A stretch of DNA of 64,000 nucleotides from NCBI RefSeq assembly GCF_012102745.1, contig NZ_JAAVSY010000002.1, positions 140,376 through 204,375 on the forward strand, read 5' to 3'. The translations under genes were made by a program, and so were the position numbers. The DNA is from Haematospirillum sp. H4485 (GTDB taxonomy: Bacteria; Pseudomonadota; Alphaproteobacteria; Rhodospirillales; Rhodospirillaceae). The number at the start of each line of letters is the position of its first letter. Positions within the stretch are counted from its first letter, which is position 1. Below are positions 8,773 to 16,948 of the stretch, piece after piece. The notes under the pieces are model-generated. The model was not told the origin of the DNA, made no database searches, and saw nothing but the letters and a program-made list of their open reading frames with translations.

Positions 8773-9396
8773 TTATCCAAACCAAAGGTCTGCATTCTGA
8801 AGGCCTGTCGTGTCTTGCGCGGTTACGGCAATTTCGTGCGTGTCAACCTGACCGTCGGCATCCTCGGACAGATGAAAGTCCTTGTCATTCTCGACAACTT
8901 GGTACCACGTGGAATAAGGAGCCGCCGATGTCCCGTTCAAAGGCAGAAGCATGGGCTCGGGATCAGACTCCGGCTTCTGGTGGTTATGGTCATACTGCCC
9001 CTCTTCCATAAAAGAAAAATTGATGGTATCGCCTTGGTCCTGATTGAAGTCGGTAATCACATCTCCTTGGGTATGGGATGCGTTCTGGCGCACAAACGTC
9101 TTGTCTTCCGGAGCGTCCTTAGTGGTATCAGCGTTTCCTCCGACCAGGAACTCACTAACCGGACCAAGGTTCAAAGTTTCGTTACCCTTACCTACATTGC
9201 CCAGTACATCACTGCGGGGACCTACACTGAGCGTGTCATCACTGCCGGCTCCATCTGCCTGGCCTGAGGTAGGTTGCCCTTGTGTCGATACGTCGGGCTG
9301 CTCTGTCGAGGCCACAACAGATCCGCTTTCATCCGCATAATCAATCGAATCCTGTGCATTCGGGCTGTGCACAGCCTGGGGCATAAATGAACTCAT
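8773..9396 (-). CDS. Degenerate RTX-family paralogue (about 207 aa)
   Basis: Start chosen at the ATG at 9396 (MSSFMPQAVH), which has GGGAG eight bases upstream; the frame extends to 9492 without support. The segment where paralogues carry G-G-x-G-x-D repeats is present but eroded: SDDTLSVGPRSDVLGNVGKG and NETLNLGPVSEFLVGG keep the spacing and hydrophobic positions while most Ca-binding Gly/Asp are lost. The following parts are intact: GDVITDFNQDQGDTI, YSTWYQVVENDKDF and EDADGQVDTHE. It is rich in acidic and polar residues at the N-terminus. This is either a divergent paralogue with altered Ca binding or an early-stage decaying copy; the frame is uninterrupted. Confidence 0.65.
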   Translation of the reverse strand: MSSFMPQAVHSPNAQDSIDYADESGSVVASTEQPDVSTQGQPTSGQADGAGSDDTLSVGPRSDVLGNVGKGNETLNLGPVSEFLVGGNADTTKDAPEDKTFVRQNASHTQGDVITDFNQDQGDTINFSFMEEGQYDHNHQKPESDPEPMLLPLNGTSAAPYSTWYQVVENDKDFHLSEDADGQVDTHEIAVTAQDTTGLQNADLWFG

Positions 9397-9548
9397 TGGA
9401 GAAACTCCCAAAGTAGAGTGAACAGTGGCAGGATCACGAAGACTCTGCCGGCAGGACGCAAACCATCGCTCTGATTTGCAGCACAGCACCACATCAGGAA
9501 TGATTTGCGGAAAAACAGTAAAAATCAGGGCAAGGCCCGAAGGAACTC

Positions 9549-10280
9549 TCAGGTGTAGTAGTTAAATTGGATGTCAGAGTCCTGAATGTGGGTAACACCC
9601 TGAAGGGTTATCTCGACCTCATGCGTCGAAATGTCACCGTCACTATCCCCATACAGCACCACATCCCGCCCGTTCCCGGACGGCGTGTACCACAAGGTAT
9701 TTGGGGCCGGCGTGGTACCGTTCAGAGGCAGAGGCGTTGGCTTTTCCGGATCTTGGACATATCCTAGTTGTGACGCTGCATGGGTAACGGAATGATCGAA
9801 CGAGAAATGAATCCGGTCGCCTTCTGACCGATTGAAGTCCGTAATGATATCACCCTTGGTGTTGGACAGGCGGTGAAATGAAAAGATGTCCCTTCCCGAG
9901 CCACCGGTCAGGACGTCGGCCCCCGGACCAGATAAGAGATAGTCATCATCTGGCCCTCCATCCAAGGTATCATTGCCGCCATTACCAACCAGGATATCCT
10001 CTCCATCCATTCCCTTGAGAGTATTGTCACGATCATCACCCTTCAGAACATCATGCGAAGATCCCCCAATAACACTTTTATCGTAACGTATGGATCCAAC
10101 GCGCTCACCAGCAACAAGAATAGGTGATACGATACCGAACCCCTTGATCTGCACAAAAATAGGCTGATCCTGATCGCTGAGATCACGGGTTCCTTCCATG
10201 ATGACATGCCGCTTGTCACGGGCCACATCACCTTCTGCATTCAGCCCGGCTACACCGGAATGTTCCACCGATACAGTCAT
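9549..10280 (-). CDS. RTX-type calcium-binding repeat protein (243 aa)
   Basis: Start at the ATG at 10280 (MTVSVEHSG), which has AAGGA with an eight-base spacer; the frame is open to 10337. Nonapeptides at about residues 85-130 (GDDRDNTLKGMDGEDILVGN, GGNDTLDGGPDDDYLLSG, GGSGRDIF) are followed by KGDIITDFNRSEGDRI. The shared C-terminal module with NTLWYTPSGNGRDV and GDSDGDISTHE comes last, ending at IQDSDIQF. Architecture is nearly the same as the protein encoded at 7832-8539. No signal peptide, no catalytic domain. Probably a type I secretion substrate, by analogy with the family. Confidence 0.75.
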   Translation of the reverse strand: MTVSVEHSGVAGLNAEGDVARDKRHVIMEGTRDLSDQDQPIFVQIKGFGIVSPILVAGERVGSIRYDKSVIGGSSHDVLKGDDRDNTLKGMDGEDILVGNGGNDTLDGGPDDDYLLSGPGADVLTGGSGRDIFSFHRLSNTKGDIITDFNRSEGDRIHFSFDHSVTHAASQLGYVQDPEKPTPLPLNGTTPAPNTLWYTPSGNGRDVVLYGDSDGDISTHEVEITLQGVTHIQDSDIQFNYYT

Positions 10281-10449
10281 CGTCAACATCCTTCCACGCA
10301 ATATGCAAAACATCCATAACGAACCGTAAATAGACAATCACACTCAGAAGGAGAGTCAAGGTAATTTTGACAATTAAAATCAGGTAATTTGTCATTAAAA
10401 GGACAGAAATATGTGCATCTACCGTCGCGGCGTAGGCCCAGTATCAAAC

Positions 10450-10479
10450 AAAAAACAGGGCCCTTCCTACAGAGCCCTG
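10450..10479 (-). terminator. Rho-independent terminator of the split RTX gene
   Basis: CAGGGC pairs with GCCCTG on the minus strand, followed by TTTTTTG, about 40 bases after the stop at 10522. Confidence 0.65.
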
Positions 10480-10521
10480 CACCATGCATCCGAAATGGAA
10501 AAAATAACGAGAATTCCATTT

Positions 10522-11142
10522 TTATATAATAAAATCAGATAGGTGGAGAGATTCTAATCCTAGCATGGACACCACCACTTCCCACGTATCCACATCACCA
10601 TCAATATCAGCAATCAAAATCAGCCCAGCTTCCTGATCTGCAAGGCGATACCAGAATGTATGCGGCGTGGCCACGGCATCAGAAAATCTGAAAGGCTGCT
10701 GTCCGACAAAGTCAGGGTTGGCATCAAACTGGTGGTGCAGCCAAATCCGGTCCCCCTGCGCACGATTGAAATCTGTTATCGTATCCCCATGCATATCCCA
10801 CAAGCGAAAGTAGCCAAACAAATCAGCACCGGACCCACCAGTCAGGCTATCAGCGCCTTGGCCACTGAAAAGAGAGTCATGCCCCGGACCTCCGTCAAGA
10901 ACATCGTCACCATCTCCTCCATACAAGGTATCACTCCCCCCCTCACCCCGAAGAACATCCTTTCCACCCCGGGAACGGAACCAGTTACTTTTACCATCAC
11001 TAGTCAAGAGATCATTCCCGTCCCCGGTCTCAATCTGCTCGACATTACGCAAGCTGTCCTCAATGCTTCCGCCAATACGAACATAAGCATGCGTTGAGCC
11101 ATTCAAGGTCACGGCAACATTTTCCACCCGGTTACTGTACAC
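10522..11142 (-). CDS. Downstream fragment of a frameshifted RTX protein
   Basis: This frame continues the RTX protein whose first part is encoded at 11109-12530. In the in-frame reading just before its first ATG, the sequence runs DRDVLDGGDGFDRAV directly out of the G4C4 run at 11185-11192, matching the repeat unit of the upstream part. The fragment itself holds a beta segment (VTLNGSTHAYVRIGG), nonapeptides (GGDGDDVLDGGPGHDSLFSG), GDTITDFNRAQGDRI and the shared module with HTFWYRLADQEAGL and DIDGDVDTWE. There is no ribosome-binding site of note before the internal ATG. If the frameshift is real, this part is lost unless translation slips; if it is a sequencing error, both parts form one protein of about 670 aa. 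Confidence 0.65.
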   Translation of the reverse strand: MYSNRVENVAVTLNGSTHAYVRIGGSIEDSLRNVEQIETGDGNDLLTSDGKSNWFRSRGGKDVLRGEGGSDTLYGGDGDDVLDGGPGHDSLFSGQGADSLTGGSGADLFGYFRLWDMHGDTITDFNRAQGDRIWLHHQFDANPDFVGQQPFRFSDAVATPHTFWYRLADQEAGLILIADIDGDVDTWEVVVSMLGLESLHLSDFII

Positions 11143-12530
11143 GGCGCGATCAAATCCATCACCCCCGTCCAGAACATCACGATCGGGGCCCCATCCAGAA
11201 CATCATTACCGGAGCTGCCAAACAAAAAGTCACGACCGGCCCCACCAGACAACTGATTGTCACGGTTGTTCCCGATCAGATGGTCGTGCCCCGCACCCGT
11301 GACAATATTTTCAACACTGCGCAAGAGGTCTTCGTGAACTCCGTTGACGTACACAATACCATCGCCGGAATCATTCAACAGGACATACACAGAAGCTGTG
11401 TCACGCCGGGTATACAGCGCTGTATCATCACCGGCTCCCCCGTCCAGAACGTCGTTGCCTTCACCGCCATCCAGCAGGTCATTCCCCTCCCGTCCCATCA
11501 GGACATCATTTCCCCGGTTGCCCCAGAACATATTATGGCGGGTGTCACCGACCAAAACGTCGTGACCGTCACCACCCTCAACGTACTCGATATGACGGAG
11601 CGTATCTTCAGCAACACCCCCGACGTAAACAATCGTGTCCGCTCCGTTATCAAGATTGACAACCACGGCCTCGTTTTTCTCCCGGTAGATTGCCGTATCG
11701 CGGTCCCCCTCACCGCCATCGATCAGATCTTTTCCCTCGCCACCGTGCAGATCATCATTCCCGCCTCGCCCACGCAGGGTGTCATCTCCCTTCCCCCCAC
11801 ACAGGTAATTGGGTTCATCATCGCCTGTCAGAACATCAGATCCATCCCCACCTTCCAGACTCTCGATATTCTTCAGGGTATCTTCCAGCCGCCCTCCGAC
11901 GAAGACTACGCTCTCCAGCGGCCCCATCAGGACGGCCAGAACCGGTTCCTGCCTGTCGCTATAAGACGCCGCATCATACGCACCCAATCCACCATCAAGC
12001 CGGTCTGCCCCTGTCCCTCCACGCAAGATATCACGAGAGAGTGGGCTTCCGATCAGAAGGTCATCCCCATGACCACCGACCAAATCCACAGCATGGTGAA
12101 TCTGGTGGCTGGCATCCAGAACATTGGGAAAGCGCAAAGCCCCATCAACGCTCGTGATGGACGCCATGGATGGATCATGCCAGTCCACAGAAACGGGGGA
12201 CGACGCTTCAGCAAGATTCAAATGACCATCGCCGGCTGTCAGAACCAGACCAAGATCATCAGCCGATACACTTTTCACACCCGGCAAACGGTAGCGGGCT
12301 TCAACGGTACGCAGGTCTCCGTCGGCATCAATAAAAATATCAAGATTGTTCGCGTCACGTGAAAACCAGACCCCATACCGGAATGGATCCTGCCCACTGA
12401 ACACCAATACAGAAGACAAAGGAGACAACATAGACCTCAGGGACTGCAAGGCATCAAGCCCATTTCCTGATAAATCGGTGTTCTCTCTTAATACAACATA
12501 GACAGAATGCTCTTGGTCAACAGTATGCAT
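11109..12530 (-). CDS. Upstream fragment of a frameshifted RTX protein
   Basis: Start at the ATG at 12530 (MHTVDQEHS) behind a GGAAGGGGGG run; the frame extends to 12566. The first 100 residues carry one copy of the shared module (YGVWFSRDANNLDI, DADGDLRTVE), here at the N-terminus instead of the usual C-terminal position. Repeating units of about 85 residues then follow. Each has a beta strand pair ending in the pattern IVYVGGVAEDTLRHIEYVEG and a set of G-G-x-G-N-D-x-L nonapeptides, and four such units are readable. The last 20 residues (after DVLDGA) are out of frame and unrelated, because one base appears to be missing in the G4C4 run at 11185-11192. The intact product would be the longest of the family. 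Confidence 0.7.
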   Translation of the reverse strand: MHTVDQEHSVYVVLRENTDLSGNGLDALQSLRSMLSPLSSVLVFSGQDPFRYGVWFSRDANNLDIFIDADGDLRTVEARYRLPGVKSVSADDLGLVLTAGDGHLNLAEASSPVSVDWHDPSMASITSVDGALRFPNVLDASHQIHHAVDLVGGHGDDLLIGSPLSRDILRGGTGADRLDGGLGAYDAASYSDRQEPVLAVLMGPLESVVFVGGRLEDTLKNIESLEGGDGSDVLTGDDEPNYLCGGKGDDTLRGRGGNDDLHGGEGKDLIDGGEGDRDTAIYREKNEAVVVNLDNGADTIVYVGGVAEDTLRHIEYVEGGDGHDVLVGDTRHNMFWGNRGNDVLMGREGNDLLDGGEGNDVLDGGAGDDTALYTRRDTASVYVLLNDSGDGIVYVNGVHEDLLRSVENIVTGAGHDHLIGNNRDNQLSGGAGRDFLFGSSGNDVLDGAPIVMFWTGVMDLIAPCTVTGWKMLP

Positions 12531-12720
12531 AACACCCCCCTTCCAAAAGAAAAGAGGTGAAACCATAAGGTTAAAATAGGTACAGGTCCATCATCATACC
12601 GCCACAATAATATAATCACGAATTATACATACACATTACACAGAACCATTTATTTCCACATAACATACGTGCATGACCAATAAAGTACATTATTATCAGA
12701 CTATTCTTATAAAGATGCAT

Positions 12721-13002
12721 CTACCGAAGAACATCCTGCACAGCGACAACAAAATCGAATTCCGCAGGATTCTGGATACCATCAGCGTCCATCAAACGAA
12801 CCGCAAAACGCAGAAGGGTCCGGCAGGCTACAGCATCAGCAGCAGGGGAACGCAGCGCACTGTCGACAGCCTCACGCTCCGGGCGCAAACGCCGAATCCA
12901 TCCGGCAAGCACGGAACAGCTATCGCTGGGCAGTTCTCCCCCGCCCACTTGTATCACGTTGGCTGCATAATCAAGCATAACGCCGACATCGGCATCGTCC
13001 AT
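12721..13002 (-). CDS. Small soluble protein, possibly TerB-like
   Basis: About 93 residues from the ATG at 13002. The frame is open to 13050, but that part overlaps the tRNA-Lys terminator and is unlikely to be coding. The product is helical, with a C-terminal segment LLRFAVRLMDADGIQNPAEF. This resembles the pattern of TerB-like (tellurite-resistance B) helical domains, in which an A/M-x-A-D-G motif is followed by an acidic residue near P-x-E. The match is by eye and weak. It is transcribed in the same direction as the tRNA but beyond its terminator, so it would need its own promoter. No partner gene is adjacent. Confidence 0.4.
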   Translation of the reverse strand: MDDADVGVMLDYAANVIQVGGGELPSDSCSVLAGWIRRLRPEREAVDSALRSPAADAVACRTLLRFAVRLMDADGIQNPAEFDFVVAVQDVLR

Positions 13003-13030
13003 CAAGCCATCTACATGAGCAAGACCTGGA

Positions 13031-13068
13031 AAAAATAAAAAACCCGGCATTCTAGGCCGGGTTTTTTA
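13031..13068 (-). terminator. Rho-independent terminator of tRNA-Lys
   Basis: AACCCGGC pairs with GCCGGGTT around an eight-base loop. T-rich tracts lie on both sides, so it could act in either direction. It begins four bases after the tRNA 3' end. Confidence 0.8.
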
Positions 13069-13071
13069 TAT

Positions 13072-13147
<76 letters not shown>

Positions 13148-13203
13148 AATAGATTGTTTTTACGGAAGAACCGCGAAAACCTCCCCCTGTCGGAGAGGGG
13201 CGT

Positions 13204-13232
13204 TTTATAGCCCTCACCCTATGGGATGACAA
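13204..13232 (-). promoter_or_regulatory. Sigma-70-type promoter of tRNA-Lys
   Basis: TTGTCA (13232-13227) and TATAAA (13209-13204) on the minus strand are separated by 17 bases, about 57 bases before the tRNA. A GC-rich hairpin (CCCC...GGGG) lies in the leader. Confidence 0.55.
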
Positions 13233-13277
13233 GAGAAAAATACGTCCCTGCCATTCACGCGCTCTATCAGCCAGACC

Positions 13278-14438
13278 CTACCCATCATCAAAGGCACCGC
13301 CGCGACCGATATGAACATCGCGGTGCACATGCACACTCATCAAAATACCAAACCCCAGCATCAGGGTAATCATGGCCGTACCGCCATAGGAAATCAGGGG
13401 CAAGGGGACCCCGACCACCGGAATCAGCCCCATCACCATGGCGGTGTTGATGAAAATGTATAAGAAGAAGTTGCACACAATGCCTATGGCCACCAGCCGC
13501 CCAAACTGATGGCGGCAACGCAGGGCAATGGCGTATCCATAAGCAATAACCAGGATATAAAGCCCCAGAAGCCCCATACCCCCCAGCATGCCGAACTCTT
13601 CACCCAGCATGGTAAAGATAAAGTCTGTCTGATGCTCGGGCAGAAAGTTCAAATGGCTCTGGGTTCCCTGCATGTACCCCTTTCCCAGCACCCCCCCGGA
13701 CCCCAGGGCTATCTTGGACTGGGTAATGTGATAACCAGCCCCGAGTGGATCACGCGAAGGATCCAGAAACGTCAGGACACGGTTTTTCTGGTAGTCGCGC
13801 AACATGCTCCAGGCGACAGGAATGAAGGCCACCCCTGATACACCGCCAACAATAAAGATCCAGATCCGTACCCCAGCCGCAAACAAAAGCGCAACCGCGC
13901 CCATCATCAACAGAAGGGCGGTCCCCAGATCGGGTTGCTTGAGAACCAGAACCACCGGCGCCGCAACGATCAGTACCGGGGGCACAAGAAAGGTCAGGCT
14001 GCGCACCTCATCGTGATCTGCGCCATGGAAATACCGGGCCAGACACAGAATAACCGCAATCTTCATGATTTCTGAAGGCTGGATCTGGAAGACCCCCAGA
14101 TCAATCCAGCGCTGCGCCCCCATACCGATCTCGCCGCGCACCTCCACCCCGACCAGCAGGATCAGACCAACAGCATACGCTACATAGGCATAACGCATGA
14201 ACTGGCGAATATCGATCACCGCACAGGCCAGGAGGAACAACAGCCCAACCCCGAAACGAACAACCTGCCGATCCGCCCAAGGCGACCAATCCCCTCCGGC
14301 GGCTGAATACAGCATCATGAAACCAACAGAGGCCAGCAGGACAAGCAGCAAGATCAGGGACCAGCTGACATGCCACAGCTTTTCGCCTACAGGCATGTCG
14401 CCACGCCGGCGGCGCGTACCGGAAAGACCAAGGGACAT
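13278..14438 (-). CDS. rodA: Rod shape-determining protein RodA (SEDS glycosyltransferase)
   Basis: A protein of 386 aa with ten hydrophobic segments and the SEDS family motifs. These include VRFGVGLLFLLACAVIDIRQF near the start, KQPDLGTALLLM in the middle (family D-x-G-T motif) and VGVPLPLISYGGTAM near the end. RodA polymerises lipid II into glycan strands in the lateral wall and works as a pair with PBP2. Its ATG overlaps the stop of mrdA by one base (TGATG), so the two are translationally coupled. It is the last gene of the mreBCD-mrdA-rodA operon. Confidence 0.95.
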   Translation of the reverse strand: MSLGLSGTRRRRGDMPVGEKLWHVSWSLILLLVLLASVGFMMLYSAAGGDWSPWADRQVVRFGVGLLFLLACAVIDIRQFMRYAYVAYAVGLILLVGVEVRGEIGMGAQRWIDLGVFQIQPSEIMKIAVILCLARYFHGADHDEVRSLTFLVPPVLIVAAPVVLVLKQPDLGTALLLMMGAVALLFAAGVRIWIFIVGGVSGVAFIPVAWSMLRDYQKNRVLTFLDPSRDPLGAGYHITQSKIALGSGGVLGKGYMQGTQSHLNFLPEHQTDFIFTMLGEEFGMLGGMGLLGLYILVIAYGYAIALRCRHQFGRLVAIGIVCNFFLYIFINTAMVMGLIPVVGVPLPLISYGGTAMITLMLGFGILMSVHVHRDVHIGRGGAFDDG

Positions 14439-16414
14439 CAGCCGCCCCTCCCGTTCTGGGTTTCAACATCAAGCGAGGGCATCTCGTCCGGTTCAACCGG
14501 GAACGATTCCTCGGGAACCGATGTGGCCTGTGCGGTTACGGGCTGTGCGGAACGCGCCGGATCCAGGCGCAGGGTTTCCGCCATGACCGAACGGGCAATC
14601 GGGGCCGCCGTGGCAGCCCCCCCACCGCCATGTTCAATAACAACGGCCACAGCATAACGGGGCGTGGACACCGGCGCATAACAGACAAACAACGCGTGAT
14701 CGCGGCGTTCCCATGGCAGATGCTCATTCTTGATCACGCCGGTTTCCCGCTCCGCCCGCGAAATGCGCCGCACCTGGGCTGTCCCCGTCTTGCCTGCCAT
14801 TTCCCCAAGATCCGACGGCAGCCTGGCCCGACGTGCGGTTCCTCCATCGGCATTCACAGCTTCCCACATCGCCCTTTGAACCAGCTGCATATGGGCCGCC
14901 GGAATACCCATGTCCGGCCCCGGCGTCGGCACACGCGGCACCAAGCTGCCCTGACTGTTCACAGTGACCCGCGACAGGGTTGGATGGACAGCCAATCCCC
15001 CGTTGGCAATACGGGCCGTCATCATCGCAAGCTGGAGAGGTGTTGCGGTTATATACCCTTGGCCAATGGCAGCCACCACGCTCTCGCCCGGGTGCCAGAC
15101 ATCCCCCATGACGGCCTGTTTCCAGCCACGGTCCGGTATCAGACCGGGTTTCTCCCCGGGCAGGTCAATACCGGTCAGGGTTCCAAGACCAAAGCGACGG
15201 GCCATGTCGGCAATCCGGTCAATCCCCAGACGACGCCCCACTTCATAGAAGTACACGTCACAGGAATGACGAACAGACCCGACCATATCAACATGGCCAT
15301 GCCCCTGCTTGCGCCAACAATGAAACTTGGCCGTACCCAGGGTAAAGCTTCCCGGACAGTACACCGTCTGCTCAGGGCGAATGACACCGGCTTCCAGGGC
15401 TGCCAGCAAGACAACCATCTTGAAGACGGACCCCGGAGCATACTGACCGGCAATGGGCTTGTTTGCCAAAGGCCCCTTGGGATTACCGGTCAAGGCTTTC
15501 CATTCTTCAGCCGTAAGTCCCCGGCTGAACGCATTGGGGTCATAGCCTGGCTGTGATGCCAAGGCCAGAAGCTCTCCGGTCATGACATCCATCACAACGA
15601 CCGTTCCGCTTTCATCCCCGATCGCCTTGCAGGCAAAATCCTGAATCCTGGAGTCGATGCTCAGGGCCAGTTCTGACCCGGTCTGGCCATCAACCCGCGC
15701 CAGTTCACGGATAACACGGCCAACCGCGTTTACCTCCACCTGCAAGGTACCGCCTGTTCCGCGCAGGGCACGATCAAACTGGCGTTCGAGTCCGGCCTTT
15801 CCAATCCGGAAGCCGGGCAGATCAAGCAAAGGATCCTCGGAGCCGACAAGATCCTCTTCCGAGACAGCCGCAACATAGCCCAGGACATGCGAGGCCTCGG
15901 CACCAAAAGGGTAGTAACGCGCCAAACCTTCGTCAATGAAAACGCCGGGCAAGTCCGGCGCATTGACCTGGATCCGGGCCATTTCCTCCCAAGTCAGGTT
16001 TTCACGAACCGGCACCGGCACAAACCGGCGCTTGCGGCGTACTTCGCGCAGAACCCTTGTCTTGTCACCCTCACCCAATGGAACAATCCGACCGAAACGT
16101 TCCAGGGTTCCGGCCAGGTCCGGTGTTTGTTCAGAAATGATCAGGGCGCGGAAGTTCTGCTGGTTCACGGCCATGGGCACGCCGAACCGATCAACAATCT
16201 GGCCACGGGGAGGAGGAAGCAAACGCAGGTTGATGCGGTTTTCTTCGGCCAGGGTGGCATATTTCTCGGCCTCGACCACCTGAAGAAAATACATCCGCCC
16301 GACCAGGGTTGCCAGAAGAGCGGCCTTGCCAGCCCCCAGAACAGCAATCCGGCGCGTAAACAGCCGGGTCAGATCCTGTTCCCTGCGCGCTCCGCCCAGT
16401 GTACTTACAGCCAC
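14438..16414 (-). CDS. mrdA: Penicillin-binding protein 2 (peptidoglycan DD-transpeptidase)
   Basis: A protein of 658 aa from a GTG that overlaps the mreD stop (TGAGTG). It has an N-terminal membrane anchor, then the pedestal domain, then a transpeptidase domain with the three active-site motifs: SVFK (serine nucleophile, in APGSVFKMV), SCD (in RHSCDVYFYE) and KTGT (in MAGKTGTAQV). It crosslinks peptidoglycan during elongation together with RodA and MreBCD at the inner membrane. The C-terminus is extended by a proline/glutamate-rich tail of about 60 residues, which is common in alphaproteobacteria. Length is normal for the family. Confidence 0.95.
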   Translation of the reverse strand: MAVSTLGGARREQDLTRLFTRRIAVLGAGKAALLATLVGRMYFLQVVEAEKYATLAEENRINLRLLPPPRGQIVDRFGVPMAVNQQNFRALIISEQTPDLAGTLERFGRIVPLGEGDKTRVLREVRRKRRFVPVPVRENLTWEEMARIQVNAPDLPGVFIDEGLARYYPFGAEASHVLGYVAAVSEEDLVGSEDPLLDLPGFRIGKAGLERQFDRALRGTGGTLQVEVNAVGRVIRELARVDGQTGSELALSIDSRIQDFACKAIGDESGTVVVMDVMTGELLALASQPGYDPNAFSRGLTAEEWKALTGNPKGPLANKPIAGQYAPGSVFKMVVLLAALEAGVIRPEQTVYCPGSFTLGTAKFHCWRKQGHGHVDMVGSVRHSCDVYFYEVGRRLGIDRIADMARRFGLGTLTGIDLPGEKPGLIPDRGWKQAVMGDVWHPGESVVAAIGQGYITATPLQLAMMTARIANGGLAVHPTLSRVTVNSQGSLVPRVPTPGPDMGIPAAHMQLVQRAMWEAVNADGGTARRARLPSDLGEMAGKTGTAQVRRISRAERETGVIKNEHLPWERRDHALFVCYAPVSTPRYAVAVVIEHGGGGAATAAPIARSVMAETLRLDPARSAQPVTAQATSVPEESFPVEPDEMPSLDVETQNGRGG

Positions 16415-16930
16415 TCAGACCTCCCGCAGAAAAGCCATCTGCAGTCGCCCAAAAATCCATGCGACCAGAGGATAAAAGGTGACGGTCATGAAGAACGTTG
16501 CCAGTGCCAACGGCGGATCAGACACCATACCTTGGGCAAGACCGGAAAGGGCCCACCGCACAACCGTGGCAAAAGCCGCAACCACCAGAAAAGCCCACCA
16601 CGTTACGATAAAAGACCGATTGCGGAAGAAGCGTTCCTGGGTCAGCACGATCATCAGCGACAGCATCAGGGTCAGCGAACCAACCCCCAGAGGCGTTGCA
16701 CCCAGAATATCCTCCAGAAGGCCAACAAAGAAAGCCGTGCCGTATCCGGTGATATCCGGCCGCTGGACACCCCAGTAATAAATACCGACCAAGGTCAACA
16801 TCGGCGATATACTGGCAAAACCCGGCACATGCGTGGGCGTGGCCTCAACCAGCATCAGGGCAAGACACAGAAAAAACGGCAACTGGTGCCGGGCAAGTAT
16901 ATCCAGCCTTTGCAACAGGGATGGCTGCAT
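16415..16930 (-). CDS. mreD: Rod shape-determining protein MreD
   Basis: A protein of 171 aa, almost entirely hydrophobic with five or six membrane segments, ending in a short basic tail (GRLQMAFLREV). The position between mreC and mrdA and the motif GLLEDILGATPLGVG (a family feature, compare E. coli GLLxDLxxGxxLG) identify it. It is an inner-membrane scaffold of the elongasome. Sequence conservation in this family is low, so context carries much of the call. Confidence 0.9.
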   Translation of the reverse strand: MQPSLLQRLDILARHQLPFFLCLALMLVEATPTHVPGFASISPMLTLVGIYYWGVQRPDITGYGTAFFVGLLEDILGATPLGVGSLTLMLSLMIVLTQERFFRNRSFIVTWWAFLVVAAFATVVRWALSGLAQGMVSDPPLALATFFMTVTFYPLVAWIFGRLQMAFLREV

Positions 16931-16948
16931 GTCGCTCCTCCGCGCCCC

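Noticed and set aside
11094..12362. Plus-strand ORF of 422 codons over the RTX gene
   Set aside because: It is the antisense of repeated GGxGxD codons, which yields a regular but meaningless peptide.
4730..12530. CRISPR-like or tandem DNA repeat array over the RTX genes
   Set aside because: The periodicity follows 27-base protein repeats (nine residues) with variable bases, inside open frames; there are no identical repeats with unique spacers.
13148..13203. Terminator between rodA and tRNA-Lys
   Set aside because: A CCCC...GGGG hairpin followed by few T lies in the tRNA leader; it is weak and overlaps the tRNA transcript, so I did not list it separately.
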